This document shows, one piece after another, positions 1 through 7,977 of a stretch of DNA of 64,000 nt (positions are counted from its first letter, which is position 1; every line of letters begins with the position of its first letter). Under the pieces are notes generated by a model. It was not told where the DNA came from. It ran no database searches and saw only the letters and a list, made by a program, of their open reading frames with translations. A program made the translations under genes and the position numbers. The DNA is from Paraburkholderia phenazinium (GTDB lineage Bacteria > Pseudomonadota > Gammaproteobacteria > Burkholderiales > Burkholderiaceae): contig NZ_FSRM01000002.1 of assembly GCF_900141745.1 (NCBI RefSeq), forward strand, positions 1,116,001 to 1,180,000, read 5' to 3'.

Positions 1-189
1 GAACGCGTCGATTCGATGCGGCTCTACCGGACCGCGCTCGCGCGTGGCATCACGGTCGGGCCAGGCTACATGTTTTCGACCCGCAACGATTTTCGCCACT
101 TTATCCGGCTGAATTACAGCTATCCCTGGACTGCGCAGACGGAAGCGGCGCTCAGGACGCTGGGCGGCCTTGTTACAGAGATGGCCTGA
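1..189 (+). CDS. C-terminal end of a MocR-type PLP-dependent regulator (partial)
   Basis: The first reading frame is open from the window edge to a TGA at 187-189 and gives 62 residues. They match the C-terminal end of GntR/MocR-family regulators, which fuse a winged helix to a fold-type-I aminotransferase domain: a '[18 protein letters not shown]' segment followed by '[10 protein letters not shown]' and a closing 'ALRTLGGLV' helix. Members regulate genes for vitamin B6, amino acid or taurine metabolism, but nothing here indicates the target. The DNA-binding half lies outside the window. A plain class I/II aminotransferase could end similarly, although the RLNYSYPW ending favours MocR. The next gene starts 10 bases downstream, so the two may be co-transcribed. 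Confidence 0.75.
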   Translation, partial: ERVDSMRLYRTALARGITVGPGYMFSTRNDFRHFIRLNYSYPWTAQTEAALRTLGGLVTEMA

Positions 190-199
190 GGGGGCTCCG

Positions 200-466
200 A
201 TGAACGACGAAGTTGATCCGATGCTGGTAGCAATATTGATGCAGCTGTGGCGCGCGGAGCAGGAGACGCCCGGCCGCGACTGGTCGCTGGCGAAGCTCTC
301 GAAGCAGGCAGGTGTGCCGATGAGTACGCTGCGGCGTCACCTGACGGCGCTGGCCGACGGCGGCATCGCCGAGACAACTTTGAACGAGGAAGGCACCGGC
401 ACCGCGCGATTGAGCGACGCGGGGCGGAGTTTGTGCGCTGATCTGTTCCGCGATCCGGCAGAGTGA
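200..466 (+). CDS. Small winged-helix DNA-binding protein
   Basis: An 88-residue protein starting at the ATG at 200, which has a GAGGGGG ribosome site just upstream; an in-frame TTG at 170 overlaps the previous gene and is less likely. Residues about 25-65 form a helix-turn-helix of the IclR/MarR/ArsR type ('[19 protein letters not shown]'), followed by a short wing ('[24 protein letters not shown]'). There is no effector domain. Small proteins like this are usually annotated as helix-turn-helix or MarR-like regulators. It lies 10 bases after the MocR-type gene, which suggests one transcript. The target is unknown. Confidence 0.7.
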   Translation: MNDEVDPMLVAILMQLWRAEQETPGRDWSLAKLSKQAGVPMSTLRRHLTALADGGIAETTLNEEGTGTARLSDAGRSLCADLFRDPAE

Positions 467-529
467 GCGAACTGGCGTGCCGGCAGCGAGCTTTCAGGCA
501 AGCGTGATATTCTGCAACTGGTTGTGTAG

Positions 530-577
530 CTAATCATATGGGGGTCGTAAGCGCGTTCCCTACGCCCTCATGATTAG
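530..577. other. Long imperfect hairpin
   Basis: The outer arms CTAATCAT (530-537) and ATGATTAG (570-577) are perfectly complementary. The inner parts, ATGGGGGTCGTA and TACGCCCTCAT, pair with one bulge and one mismatch, giving a stem of about 18 pairs. No T-tract follows on either side. It lies between the small winged-helix gene and the small membrane-protein gene, so it could be a terminator of the upstream transcript or a structured leader. Confidence 0.5.
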
Positions 578-619
578 ACACGGCAGAAACCAGAGCTCCG
601 CCGTTGCGGCTATTTCATC

Positions 620-754
620 ATGAAGCGAATTGCAGCCTTTACTCTTGCCACCTGGTCGGCCGCGGCCATTCTTTACTTTGGCCAGCACTCTGTCGCGCTG
701 ATTGCGCTAAGCGGAGTGGTCGTGCTGGGCGGTTTCGACCTGCTGCGTCCTTAG
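620..754 (+). CDS. Small hydrophobic protein (44 aa)
   Basis: An ATG-to-TAG frame encodes a 44-residue peptide starting MKRIAAFTLATWSAAAILYF. It has two hydrophobic stretches (about residues 5-20 and 24-40) separated by a polar GQHS turn, consistent with a membrane micro-protein. No strong Shine-Dalgarno sequence is visible and I do not recognise a family. Composition matches the flanking genes. It could be a conserved small membrane protein or a chance frame; the membrane-like pattern and Lys-Arg N-terminus favour a real gene. Confidence 0.4.
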   Translation: MKRIAAFTLATWSAAAILYFGQHSVALIALSGVVVLGGFDLLRP

Positions 755-807
755 CACGGCGGACACTCCGCACGCGCACGGGCCGTCACTTATCGCTGAT
801 TCGCCCT

Positions 808-1077
808 TCACTCGCCGCCACGCAATTTGACGGCGATTTCATGCCACTCGCGCACTCCGTCTTGCAGCTCGCTGCATAGTTGCGCGTCGACTTCGCCCAG
901 TCGCTTCCATAGCTCGTTCAACTGCTTTTCCCGCAACTGGAATACCGCCGCAGCGGCCATTTTCCTGCTACCCCGCAAGCGTTTTTCGGCATCGAGGCAT
1001 TCCAGGTAGAGTCGAGCCACTTCTGGATCTGCCAGATCGACCGGGCGCAGTTCGACACTGCTCAAGCGTACGTTCAT
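808..1077 (-). CDS. Conserved small hypothetical protein
   Basis: An 89-residue, highly charged and predicted helical protein (MNVRLSSVELRPVDLADPEV...). It looks soluble, with heptad-like Leu/Ala spacing in residues 30-75 that could form a helical hairpin or short coiled coil. No catalytic motif, signal peptide or membrane segment is seen. It is read toward position 808, away from the LysR gene at 1336-2259 that lies upstream on the same strand; 258 bases separate them. I do not recognise the family, and the function is unknown. Confidence 0.5.
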   Translation of the reverse strand: MNVRLSSVELRPVDLADPEVARLYLECLDAEKRLRGSRKMAAAAVFQLREKQLNELWKRLGEVDAQLCSELQDGVREWHEIAVKLRGGE

Positions 1078-1266
1078 GATTCCCTCTGATATTTTTTATC
1101 GCCGCAACTGACCAGCGAGAGGCTGGGTGAGCGGTCAATCGCGCCGTGACGAAGCGGCGTCGTTAGTGGTGCTAGGCAGTATGCAGGGTCCGTGCTTGAC
1201 GTTGCAAGGGCAAATCCACCGATTCAACCGTCCTTGAAGACGCAAACGTTTTACTTCGTACGGTAG

Positions 1267-1286
1267 CGCGCATTTCGTCATGCGCG
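1267..1286. other. Short GC-rich hairpin
   Basis: Arms CGCGCAT (1267-1273) and ATGCGCG (1280-1286) with a six-base loop. It lies just downstream of the minus-strand LysR gene, where it could help end that transcript. No T-run follows. Apart from this hairpin the stretch 1078-1335 holds nothing I can name. Confidence 0.35.
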
Positions 1287-1335
1287 TCGCATCTCGTCGC
1301 TTGTGATGTTCTCATTTCATTAAGCCACCCGCAGC

Positions 1336-2259
1336 TTAAGCCGTGCGAATTGCGTCGATCACGAGTTGCGTCGCGGGACGGATCCGGCGGTTCTTCCTGA
1401 GGATCAGCCCATAGGGGGCGAGGCGGCCGCGCAGCGGTGTGGCGAGTGCGGCCATGGTCCCCAGATCGACGTAGTACTGCGCTACGGAAGTGGGCAGCAC
1501 CGCCAGCATGTCGGAGTCGAGCAGGAGTGACAGCGTGGTCAGGATCGACGAAGTCTCCACCGTGCTGATGGGAGGCGCCACGCGCGACTCGCGAAAGGTC
1601 TGGTCGATGATCTGCCGCATCGGACTGGGATGCGGCTGCACAATCCAGGGGTATTTCGCCAGTTCGTTGAGCTTCGGACGAACCGTTGCGTGCGCAACCG
1701 GATGATCAGGCCGCGCGACGATCGACAAGGCCTCTTCACCCAAGGTTTCGAAACTCAGGTCGAGCGCAGGAAAGCCATCGGGGATGCGCCCAAGCATGAT
1801 GTCCAGCTGGTCCTGCTGCAGCGCCTGCACGAGTACGTCACTGGTATCGATCTGCACCGAGATCTGCAGGCGCGGATGCGCAGCCTTCAGCGCAACGATG
1901 GCGTGTGTCAGTAGTTCGGGTGCCGGCGCCATCACTGCACCGATGCGCACCTTGCCGATATCGCCCGCCTCGATTGCCGCCAGCTCGTCGCGCAATTCAT
2001 CGAGGTCTTCGAACACGACCCGCGCGTAGCGCATCACCGCTTCGCCGAAGATGGTCGGCTCCATGCCGCGCGCGTGCCGCACGAACAGCGAGACGCCAAT
2101 GGTGTCTTCGAGCTCTTTGAGCGCCTTGGTGGCGGCGGGCTGCGTCATCGCAAGCTCATCGGCCGCGCGACGAAGCGACTCCGTTTCCGAGAGCGCCACC
2201 ATCAGTTGCAGGTGACGCAGGCGCAGCCGTTTGCGAATGGTCGAGGCAGGCGCAATCAT
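1336..2259 (-). CDS. LysR-family transcriptional regulator of the sugar-acid permease/dehydratase genes
   Basis: A 307-residue LysR-type regulator of normal family length. The N-terminal winged helix (about residues 10-70, 'RLRLRHLQLMVALSETESLRRAADELAMTQPAATKALKELEDTIG') is followed by a periplasmic-binding-protein-like effector domain (about 95-300). It is divergent from the MFS permease gene at 2411 with the dehydratase behind it, the classic arrangement in which a LysR protein controls its neighbours in response to the substrate. The gene shows GbpR/galactarate-type LysR features such as 'MTQPAATKALKELE'. The inducer is presumably the sugar acid handled by the two neighbours; that is inference from position. 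Confidence 0.9.
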   Translation of the reverse strand: MIAPASTIRKRLRLRHLQLMVALSETESLRRAADELAMTQPAATKALKELEDTIGVSLFVRHARGMEPTIFGEAVMRYARVVFEDLDELRDELAAIEAGDIGKVRIGAVMAPAPELLTHAIVALKAAHPRLQISVQIDTSDVLVQALQQDQLDIMLGRIPDGFPALDLSFETLGEEALSIVARPDHPVAHATVRPKLNELAKYPWIVQPHPSPMRQIIDQTFRESRVAPPISTVETSSILTTLSLLLDSDMLAVLPTSVAQYYVDLGTMAALATPLRGRLAPYGLILRKNRRIRPATQLVIDAIRTA

Positions 2260-2263
2260 GCGA

Positions 2264-2316
2264 GCGATAACTCCAGGGAATAGGCCGATTCGATTAATTC
2301 ACTAGTCAGTTATCGC
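2264..2316. promoter_or_regulatory. Inverted repeat in the LysR/permease divergent region
   Basis: Perfect 9-base arms GCGATAACT (2264-2272) and AGTTATCGC (2308-2316) are separated by 35 bases in the intergenic region shared by the divergent lysR and permease genes. The spacing is about four helical turns between arm centres. It is a plausible binding region for the LysR protein, but no footprint can be inferred. Confidence 0.4.
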
Positions 2317-2410
2317 ATAGTTTCGCACACTAGCGAAGCTTAGGCGCTACTGGAGGCGTCCGCGCAATGACTGCGTGCGGCGCACAAAACAAGACTCAGG
2401 AGACGAATCA

Positions 2411-3751
2411 ATGAACGCGACAAGCGGCGTGGCGCTCGAGAGCGCCATCGTGAAGGCACGCACGAGACTGCTGCCTTTCCTCGTGCTGATGTACATATTG
2501 GCTTTTATCGATCGCGCCAACGTCGGCTTTGCGAAGAACGTGCTGCAGGCCGACACGGGCCTGAGCGATGCGGCGTTCGCCTTCGGCGCCGGCATCTTCT
2601 TCATCGGCTATGCCGTGTTCGAAGTGCCCAGCAACCTGTTGATGTACCGGCTCGGTGCGCGTGTCTGGATGAGCCGCATCATGGTCACCTGGGGGCTTGT
2701 CTCGGCGTGTACCGCACTGGTCCACGACGCATCGAGCTTCTACGCATTGCGGGTCCTGCTCGGTATCGCTGAGGCAGGCTTCTTCCCCGGCATCATCCTG
2801 TTTCTGTCCAGCTGGTTTCCGGCAAACACGCGCTCGCAAACCATGGGCGTGTTCTATTTCGGTTTCCCGCTTGCCATGCTGTTTGGCAGTCCGGTATCGG
2901 GCGTGTTGCTCGATATCTCCAACCCGTTCGGCTTGCATCCTTGGCAGTGGCTGTTCGTGGTGGAGGGTATCGCTGCTTCCGCGGTCGGCGTGATCGCATT
3001 CTTCTATCTGACCGACCGTCCCGCCGATGCCCGCTGGCTCGATACCCCGCAACGCGATGCATTGGTTGCTGCCTTGCGTGTGGAGGACGAGCATAAACGC
3101 GCACATGGTCCCGCCTCTGTGCTGGCGGCACTGCGCGATCCACGCGTGCTGTTTCTCAGCCTCATTTACTTCGCTGTCCAGATGAGCGTGTACGGCGTGG
3201 TCTTCTACCTGCCCACCCGCATCGCCGGCCTGACTGGTGGCCACGTCGGCACGAAGGTCGGCTTGCTGACCGCCATCCCGTGGATCGCGGCGATTGTTGG
3301 CACCTTTATCGTTACGCGCACAGCGGACCGCCATGGCCATCATCGTAACTGGGCCGCGGCGATGCTCACGCTCGCGGCGCTCGGCATTGCCGCCTCCGCG
3401 GTGACCTCATCGGTCGTACTCGCGATTGCCGCGTTTTGCGTCGCGGCAATCGGTTTCGTCGCCGTGCAGCCGCTTTTCTGGACTTTGCCGACGGGCTACC
3501 TCGGTGGCGCGGCTGCCGCGGGCGGAATCGCACTCATCAATTCGATTGGCAATCTGGGCGGCTTCGTCGCGCCGAATCTCAAGGCTTTTGCCGAGCGCCT
3601 TGTAGGCTCGCCGCAGGCCGGCATGCTTTCGCTGGCGGTGGTCGGCCTGATTGGCGCCGCGTTGCTGCAGTGGTTCAAATCCACCTCGCCGGAGACCGTT
3701 CGCCTGCCTCAAGAATCCACCGCATCGCTTGGCAAACGGCCGAGCCACTAA
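2411..3751 (+). CDS. MFS transporter, anion:cation symporter type (sugar-acid or tartrate permease)
   Basis: A 446-residue major facilitator protein starting at the ATG at 2411, preceded by AGGAGACG. The opening '[23 protein letters not shown]' followed by '[21 protein letters not shown]' is the signature of the anion:cation symporter family (phthalate, tartrate, galactarate/glucarate and hydroxyphenylacetate permeases). Twelve membrane segments are expected and the hydrophobic blocks are consistent with that. It sits 22 bases before a sugar-acid dehydratase gene, so import of an aldonic or aldaric acid is the natural reading. The exact substrate cannot be read from sequence. Transcription is probably controlled by the divergent LysR protein. 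Confidence 0.88.
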   Translation: MNATSGVALESAIVKARTRLLPFLVLMYILAFIDRANVGFAKNVLQADTGLSDAAFAFGAGIFFIGYAVFEVPSNLLMYRLGARVWMSRIMVTWGLVSACTALVHDASSFYALRVLLGIAEAGFFPGIILFLSSWFPANTRSQTMGVFYFGFPLAMLFGSPVSGVLLDISNPFGLHPWQWLFVVEGIAASAVGVIAFFYLTDRPADARWLDTPQRDALVAALRVEDEHKRAHGPASVLAALRDPRVLFLSLIYFAVQMSVYGVVFYLPTRIAGLTGGHVGTKVGLLTAIPWIAAIVGTFIVTRTADRHGHHRNWAAAMLTLAALGIAASAVTSSVVLAIAAFCVAAIGFVAVQPLFWTLPTGYLGGAAAAGGIALINSIGNLGGFVAPNLKAFAERLVGSPQAGMLSLAVVGLIGAALLQWFKSTSPETVRLPQESTASLGKRPSH

Positions 3752-3773
3752 TCTTTCCAAGGAACTGACGTTT

Positions 3774-4949
3774 ATGAAGATCAAACACATCCGCACCCGC
3801 GTCTTTGAATGGAAAGGCAAGGTCGTGCCGCCGCAAGCGCATTTCTGCACCAACGCGGTCGATATTCTCTTCGAGCGTGGCGATGCGATGGGCTCGTTCC
3901 GTTTTCACGGCTGGCTGGTGGTGGAAGTGGAGACCGACGACGGCATCGTTGGTATCGGCAACTGCGCGCTCGCGCCGCACGTGGCCAAGCAGATTATCGA
4001 CGAACATCTCGCCCCGATCGCGCTCGGCGAAGACCCGTTCGACAACGAATACGTCTGGCAGAAGATGTACCGCCGTACGCTAGCCTGGGGCCGCAAGGGC
4101 ATCGGCATGGCGGCGATCTCGGCGATCGATATCGCGCTGTGGGACATCATGGGCAAAGCAGTCAACAAGCCGGTGTTCAAACTGCTCGGTGGGCGCACCA
4201 AAGAGAAGATCTGGTGCTACGCCTCCAAGCTTTATAACAACGACGACCGTGATGCTTTCCTCGGCGAAGCAAAGGGCTATCTCGAGCAGGGCTTCACTGC
4301 GATGAAGATGCGCTTCGGCTACGGTCCCAAGGACGGCCCGAAGGGTATGGCGAAAAATATCGAGCAGTTGCGTCTGTTGCGCGAACTCGCGGGCGATGAG
4401 ATCGACATCATGGTGGAGTGCTACATGGGCTGGACGCTCGAATACGCGCGCCGCATGCTGCCGCGTCTCGCCGAATTTAATCCACGCTGGATCGAGGAAC
4501 CGGTGATTGGCGACGACGTCGAGGGATATCAGGAACTGAAGAAGATGAACATCATTCCCGTCTCGGGCGGCGAGCATGAGTTCACGATCTACGGCTTCAA
4601 GGACCTGCTCGAAAGGCGCGCAGTGGATGTGATCCAGTACGACACGAATCGCGTCGGCGGCATTACCGCTGCGCGCAAGATCAACGCGATGGCCGAAGCG
4701 TGGTCCGTGCCTGTGATCCCACACGCGGGGCAAATGCACAACTATCACCTGACGATGTCCACGACGGCGAGCCCGATGTCGGAGTTCTTTCCGGTGTTCG
4801 ATGTGGAAGTGGGCAATGAACTGTTCTACTACATTTTCGAAGGTGAGCCGCAGCCGGAAAATGGCTTTCTGCAACTATCCGACGAAACGCCTGGGCTTGG
4901 CATTACGCTAAGCGACAAGTATCTGCAGGACTTCGATATCATCGGATAA
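3774..4949 (+). CDS. Enolase-superfamily sugar-acid dehydratase, L-rhamnonate dehydratase-like
   Basis: A 391-residue mandelate racemase/muconate lactonizing enzyme family protein, 22 bases after the permease. By comparison with L-rhamnonate dehydratase, His23 in the N-terminal substrate loop, KMR at 178-180 and the acid/base pair Asp290-His317 are present. The metal ligands fall at Glu215 (VECYMGW), Glu241 (WIEEP) and Glu267 (SGGEHEF). The family normally has Asp at the first ligand; here it is Glu. The enzyme should remove water from an aldonic or aldaric acid to give a 2-keto-3-deoxy acid. The rhamnonate assignment is tentative because the local genes lack an aldolase or dehydrogenase of a rhamnose pathway. 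A tartrate or galactarate dehydratase remains possible. Confidence 0.8.
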   Translation: MKIKHIRTRVFEWKGKVVPPQAHFCTNAVDILFERGDAMGSFRFHGWLVVEVETDDGIVGIGNCALAPHVAKQIIDEHLAPIALGEDPFDNEYVWQKMYRRTLAWGRKGIGMAAISAIDIALWDIMGKAVNKPVFKLLGGRTKEKIWCYASKLYNNDDRDAFLGEAKGYLEQGFTAMKMRFGYGPKDGPKGMAKNIEQLRLLRELAGDEIDIMVECYMGWTLEYARRMLPRLAEFNPRWIEEPVIGDDVEGYQELKKMNIIPVSGGEHEFTIYGFKDLLERRAVDVIQYDTNRVGGITAARKINAMAEAWSVPVIPHAGQMHNYHLTMSTTASPMSEFFPVFDVEVGNELFYYIFEGEPQPENGFLQLSDETPGLGITLSDKYLQDFDIIG

Positions 4950-5213
4950 GCGTAGAAATCGGCCTCACACCGGTAACCCTTTCGACCTAAGTGGGCTATC
5001 GAGCAGAACACTTTTCCGAGACCTGCCTTTCTCCATACGAGTCCACTGTTTTTACTCGATTTTGGCGTGAAAGTACTACCAAAGTGCGAATAGACTCGCC
5101 GTAGTCGGCTCGAACCGCGCGCATTCGTCTGAGCGAAGCAATGCGTCTCGCGGCTTGGGGGGAAAGGCAAACTGTATCAACGGGGATCGGGCCCGGAACC
5201 ATGTGAGTTGCCG

Positions 5214-6248
5214 ATGACAACCGTACGAGACTCAGCGGTGCCTCTTGAACGCGTGATACGCAGCACCCCCGTGGTGCCGTCTGTCACCGCGTCGGCGCGC
5301 TCAGTCGAAGCATCGGTTGCTAAATCCATTTTCCACGAACCCTGGTGGCTCGATATCGCGACCGGCGGTAACTGGAGCACGGTGAAAGTCGTGCGCCGCA
5401 ACGAGGTGCTCGGCGAATTGCCTTACTATCCGACCCGCATGGGGGTGTGGCGGATTTCGCATCTTCCGCCGCTCACGCGGACGCTGGGTCCGGTCATCAA
5501 ACCCATGGGCCTCGACCGCACGCACGAGCAGCATCACCGGCTGAGCGTCACCTCGGAGCTGATCGATCAACTGCCGCATTTCGACAGCTTCTTCCAGTTG
5601 TTCGATCCACGCACTGAAGATGCGCTGGCGTTCGCCTTACGCGGATTTACCGTCTCGGCGCGCTACACGTTTCAGATCGCGCCGGATTGCACGGTGCCCG
5701 AGACCTGGGCTCGTCTGCATGGCAAAACCCGCAATGTCATCCGGAGTGCAGAGCGAAATCTCACGGTCGCGCCCATCGCGACGCCTAGTGAATTCCTGCA
5801 GTTCTACGAAGCAAATCTGCTTGAACGTTCGCGTACGAATGCCTACGGATCGACCGTGATGCGGCAACTGGTCAACGCGTTCGTCGCTCGCAAGGCGGGT
5901 CATCTGCTGGGGGCTTATGGCCCGGGTGGGCGGCTGGTTGCAGCTATCGGTCTGGTGTGGGACCAGCATTCGATGTATTACCTGCTCTCGTCGCGTGCCC
6001 TTGGCGCGCACGGCGGGTCGATCAGCCTGCTGATCTGGATGGCGATCCAGCATGCGCTCGAGCGCAAGCTGACGTTCGATTTCGATGGATTTTCCAGCCC
6101 CGCCACCTTCAACTTCCTGGATGGCTTCGGTGGAGAGCTGAAGCAACGGCTTGGGGTGGAACGGCTGAGTACGATGTATTCGGTCGCGCGAATTCTCAAG
6201 CGCCGCATTGCGCCGGGTTCGGCGGCTGTGTTCGCGCCTAATCTTTGA
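5214..6248 (+). CDS. FemAB-like / GNAT-fold acyltransferase (Acetyltransf_6 type)
   Basis: A 344-residue soluble protein; the ATG at 5214 is taken as the start, although a TTG lies two codons upstream and no clear ribosome site is visible. The C-terminal half ('KTRNVIRSAERNLTVAP', then 'HLLGAYGPGGRLVAAIGLVWD', then 'DFDGFSSPATFNFLDGFGGEL') follows the FemAB/Acetyltransf_6 pattern: an Arg/Lys-rich helix, a GNAT-like beta core and a terminal 'FDF-GS--F---FGG' motif. Such proteins are often found among exopolysaccharide and cell-envelope genes, acylating sugars or peptides. It converges on a glycosyltransferase gene, which supports an envelope role. The substrate is unknown. Confidence 0.7.
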   Translation: MTTVRDSAVPLERVIRSTPVVPSVTASARSVEASVAKSIFHEPWWLDIATGGNWSTVKVVRRNEVLGELPYYPTRMGVWRISHLPPLTRTLGPVIKPMGLDRTHEQHHRLSVTSELIDQLPHFDSFFQLFDPRTEDALAFALRGFTVSARYTFQIAPDCTVPETWARLHGKTRNVIRSAERNLTVAPIATPSEFLQFYEANLLERSRTNAYGSTVMRQLVNAFVARKAGHLLGAYGPGGRLVAAIGLVWDQHSMYYLLSSRALGAHGGSISLLIWMAIQHALERKLTFDFDGFSSPATFNFLDGFGGELKQRLGVERLSTMYSVARILKRRIAPGSAAVFAPNL

Positions 6249-6272
6249 GTGTCGCGCTGTTCGTCTAGTGGC

Positions 6273-6304
6273 TTCGTTGCGTGCGTGACAAGCCACGCAA
6301 CGAA
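6273..6304. terminator. Bidirectional hairpin terminator between convergent genes
   Basis: Perfect 11-base arms TTCGTTGCGTG (6273-6283) and CACGCAACGAA (6294-6304) with a ten-base loop lie between the stop codons of the FemAB-like gene (6248) and the glycosyltransferase (6333, opposite strand). The position and symmetry fit a shared transcription terminator. No long T-run follows. Confidence 0.65.
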
Positions 6305-6332
6305 CGGCGATCCAGTGCCCCTGTTCGCGTTC

Positions 6333-7559
6333 CTAGGCCGCTTCCTGCGTGCGGCTCGCCGGGCCGATCATCGCTTCTGCCAGTTCGATGGTATTCGACG
6401 CGAACAGCGCCGGCGTCCAGCGCTTCGCTGATGCCAACGCGTTGGCGGAGAAGCGTTCGCGCAACTCGCTGTTCGTGCCCAGTTGCATGATCTTTGCCGC
6501 TAGCGCCGATTCGTCATCCGGCTCGACGATAAAGCCGTTGACGCCGTCCTGCACCAGTTCGTTCGCCACACCGCAAGCGTGTGTGACGATGGCCGGGGTG
6601 CCCGCTGCAAAGGCCTCGTTGATACACAAGCCCCACTGGTCGAACTTGCTGGCGAGCACGACGAAATCCGCCAGTGCGTAGAGCCCCGGCATATGGGGAT
6701 TCGGCACGGAACTCAGAATGAGCACATGTTTGGCCAAGCCGAGCCGGTCGATCTGCTCCAGCAGTTGCGCCTTGCATGGACCTTGCCCCACCAGCACGAG
6801 AGAGATGCCGCGCAGATGCAGTCCCGCGTGAAAGAATGCGCCAATCAGCAGATCGATATTCTTGCGCGCCACAAAGCGGCTGACGCACAGCACGTAGCGC
6901 GGCGGCAGCGTAAAGCGTGCGCGAATCTCGTCTGCCGCCGAAGCGGCCTCGCGGGCCATTCTGGAAAAGTACTCCACGTCGATCACGTCGAAGCCCACGC
7001 GCGAGCGTTCCATTGGGATACCCAACGATTCCGCGTAGACACGGTGTTTTTCACCAGCGACAAGGGCCGCGTCGAACCTCGACACCAGCAGACGCTTCGC
7101 ACGTTCCTTGATGGTGTAGCGTTTGCCGTCGTCGGCTTTCGAGTCCGACATATAGATCAGCGAGAAACGGCGCGTCAGTGCTTTGAGCACGCACAGCACG
7201 ATCGAATAGTTCGTGTTGTAGCCCAATGTGACGACGACGTCCGGAGCAAACTTGCGGAAGACCGCCAGCAACTCGGCCGCCACGCGGAAGGTATGACCAT
7301 CGCCTTCGCCCGCGTCCTTGATCAACGTAACGCAGTTCGCAGGATGGGTATTGAAGAAGGCCGCGCGGCGATCCTGAGGGAAGCCGTACACGCCGGATTT
7401 GCCGAATACCTCGACGAGAAATACTTCGTGGCCGCGGCTGTTGGCAAGACGGAGAAGCGCTTGATACCGGGGCACATGGTAGTCACCCAGATTGCCGACG
7501 ACGAATAGGACTCGCATGGAAGGGCTAACGGATCGGGATAAGGTTGGCAGGATGCTCAT
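6333..7559 (-). CDS. Glycosyltransferase family 4
   Basis: A 408-residue GT-B glycosyltransferase. The start could be residue 1 or Met15 (MRVLFVVGNLGDYH), where the Rossmann strand begins. The C-terminal domain carries the retaining GT4 pattern: 'PPRYVLCVSRFVARKNIDLLIGAF', 'ALADFVVLASKFDQWGLCINEAFAAG' and 'TPAIVTHACGVANELVQDGVNGFIVEPDD', with the E-x7-E pair around 'INEAFAAGTP'. It should transfer a sugar from a nucleotide donor to a membrane or soluble acceptor, probably in surface-polysaccharide synthesis. There is no polymerase or flippase gene nearby, so it may act alone with the convergent FemAB-like protein. Confidence 0.85.
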   Translation of the reverse strand: MSILPTLSRSVSPSMRVLFVVGNLGDYHVPRYQALLRLANSRGHEVFLVEVFGKSGVYGFPQDRRAAFFNTHPANCVTLIKDAGEGDGHTFRVAAELLAVFRKFAPDVVVTLGYNTNYSIVLCVLKALTRRFSLIYMSDSKADDGKRYTIKERAKRLLVSRFDAALVAGEKHRVYAESLGIPMERSRVGFDVIDVEYFSRMAREAASAADEIRARFTLPPRYVLCVSRFVARKNIDLLIGAFFHAGLHLRGISLVLVGQGPCKAQLLEQIDRLGLAKHVLILSSVPNPHMPGLYALADFVVLASKFDQWGLCINEAFAAGTPAIVTHACGVANELVQDGVNGFIVEPDDESALAAKIMQLGTNSELRERFSANALASAKRWTPALFASNTIELAEAMIGPASRTQEAA

Positions 7560-7977
7560 GGCGCAAGCATGTCACTTGTCTCCTTGACCGATTGAGGCGA
7601 TCGGAGTGTTTTGCGACTACGTTGCCGGTTAAGCGTAGTGTCCTTGTGGGCATCCTAACCTGCTGGCGGCCTTGCCCAAAGAGTTGTCCGGGGACGGCGA
7701 GGGTTTGGCGGACAAGTCAGAGTGGCGGACCCCATTTCTCGACGGGACGCTTACGGATCGCGCCCATTCGCCGCTATCCCGCCCGCGCACGGGTAGTGCG
7801 GGACGAGACAGGTAAGATCTGGCGCCATGGGTGATCGCTAAATGTGATCGCGATAGCCCCGGAGGGCTTCTTTGACACGCCAACGAGGGTTAGCATGACG
7901 CCTGCCAGACGCCGCGCGGTCCAGCCGCACGCCATCCGCTCCTTTCCGACATGCTCTCCGCACCGGACCGCCTCGCC
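7560..7977. other. 418-bp intergenic leader region with direct repeat and hairpin
   Basis: There is no convincing gene. The stretch separates the minus-strand glycosyltransferase start from the plus-strand binding-protein gene. It holds a direct repeat GTGATCGC at 7831-7838 and 7844-7851, an 8-base palindrome ATCGCGAT at 7847-7854, and immediately after that a terminator-like hairpin (7855-7873). The layout resembles a 5' leader with an internal terminator, or the end of an unannotated plus-strand RNA. Confidence 0.45.
7855..7873 (+). terminator. Intrinsic-terminator-like hairpin upstream of the binding-protein gene
   Basis: AGCCC (7855-7859), loop CGGA, GGGCT (7864-7868), followed by TCTTT. 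It is short but classic in form and points along the plus strand. No plus-strand gene ends just before it; the next plus-strand gene starts at 7978. It may terminate a small RNA or attenuate the downstream gene. Confidence 0.5.

Noticed and set aside
2408..3343. Long open frame on the opposite strand of the MFS permease
   Set aside because: It overlaps a well-supported permease gene throughout, has highly charged, compositionally odd translation (many His, Gln, Arg) and no domain; this is typical of shadow frames in GC-rich DNA.
3660..3690. TTCAAATCC-like T-loop string suggestive of a tRNA
   Set aside because: It lies inside the permease gene, and no acceptor stem or anticodon arm can be drawn around it.
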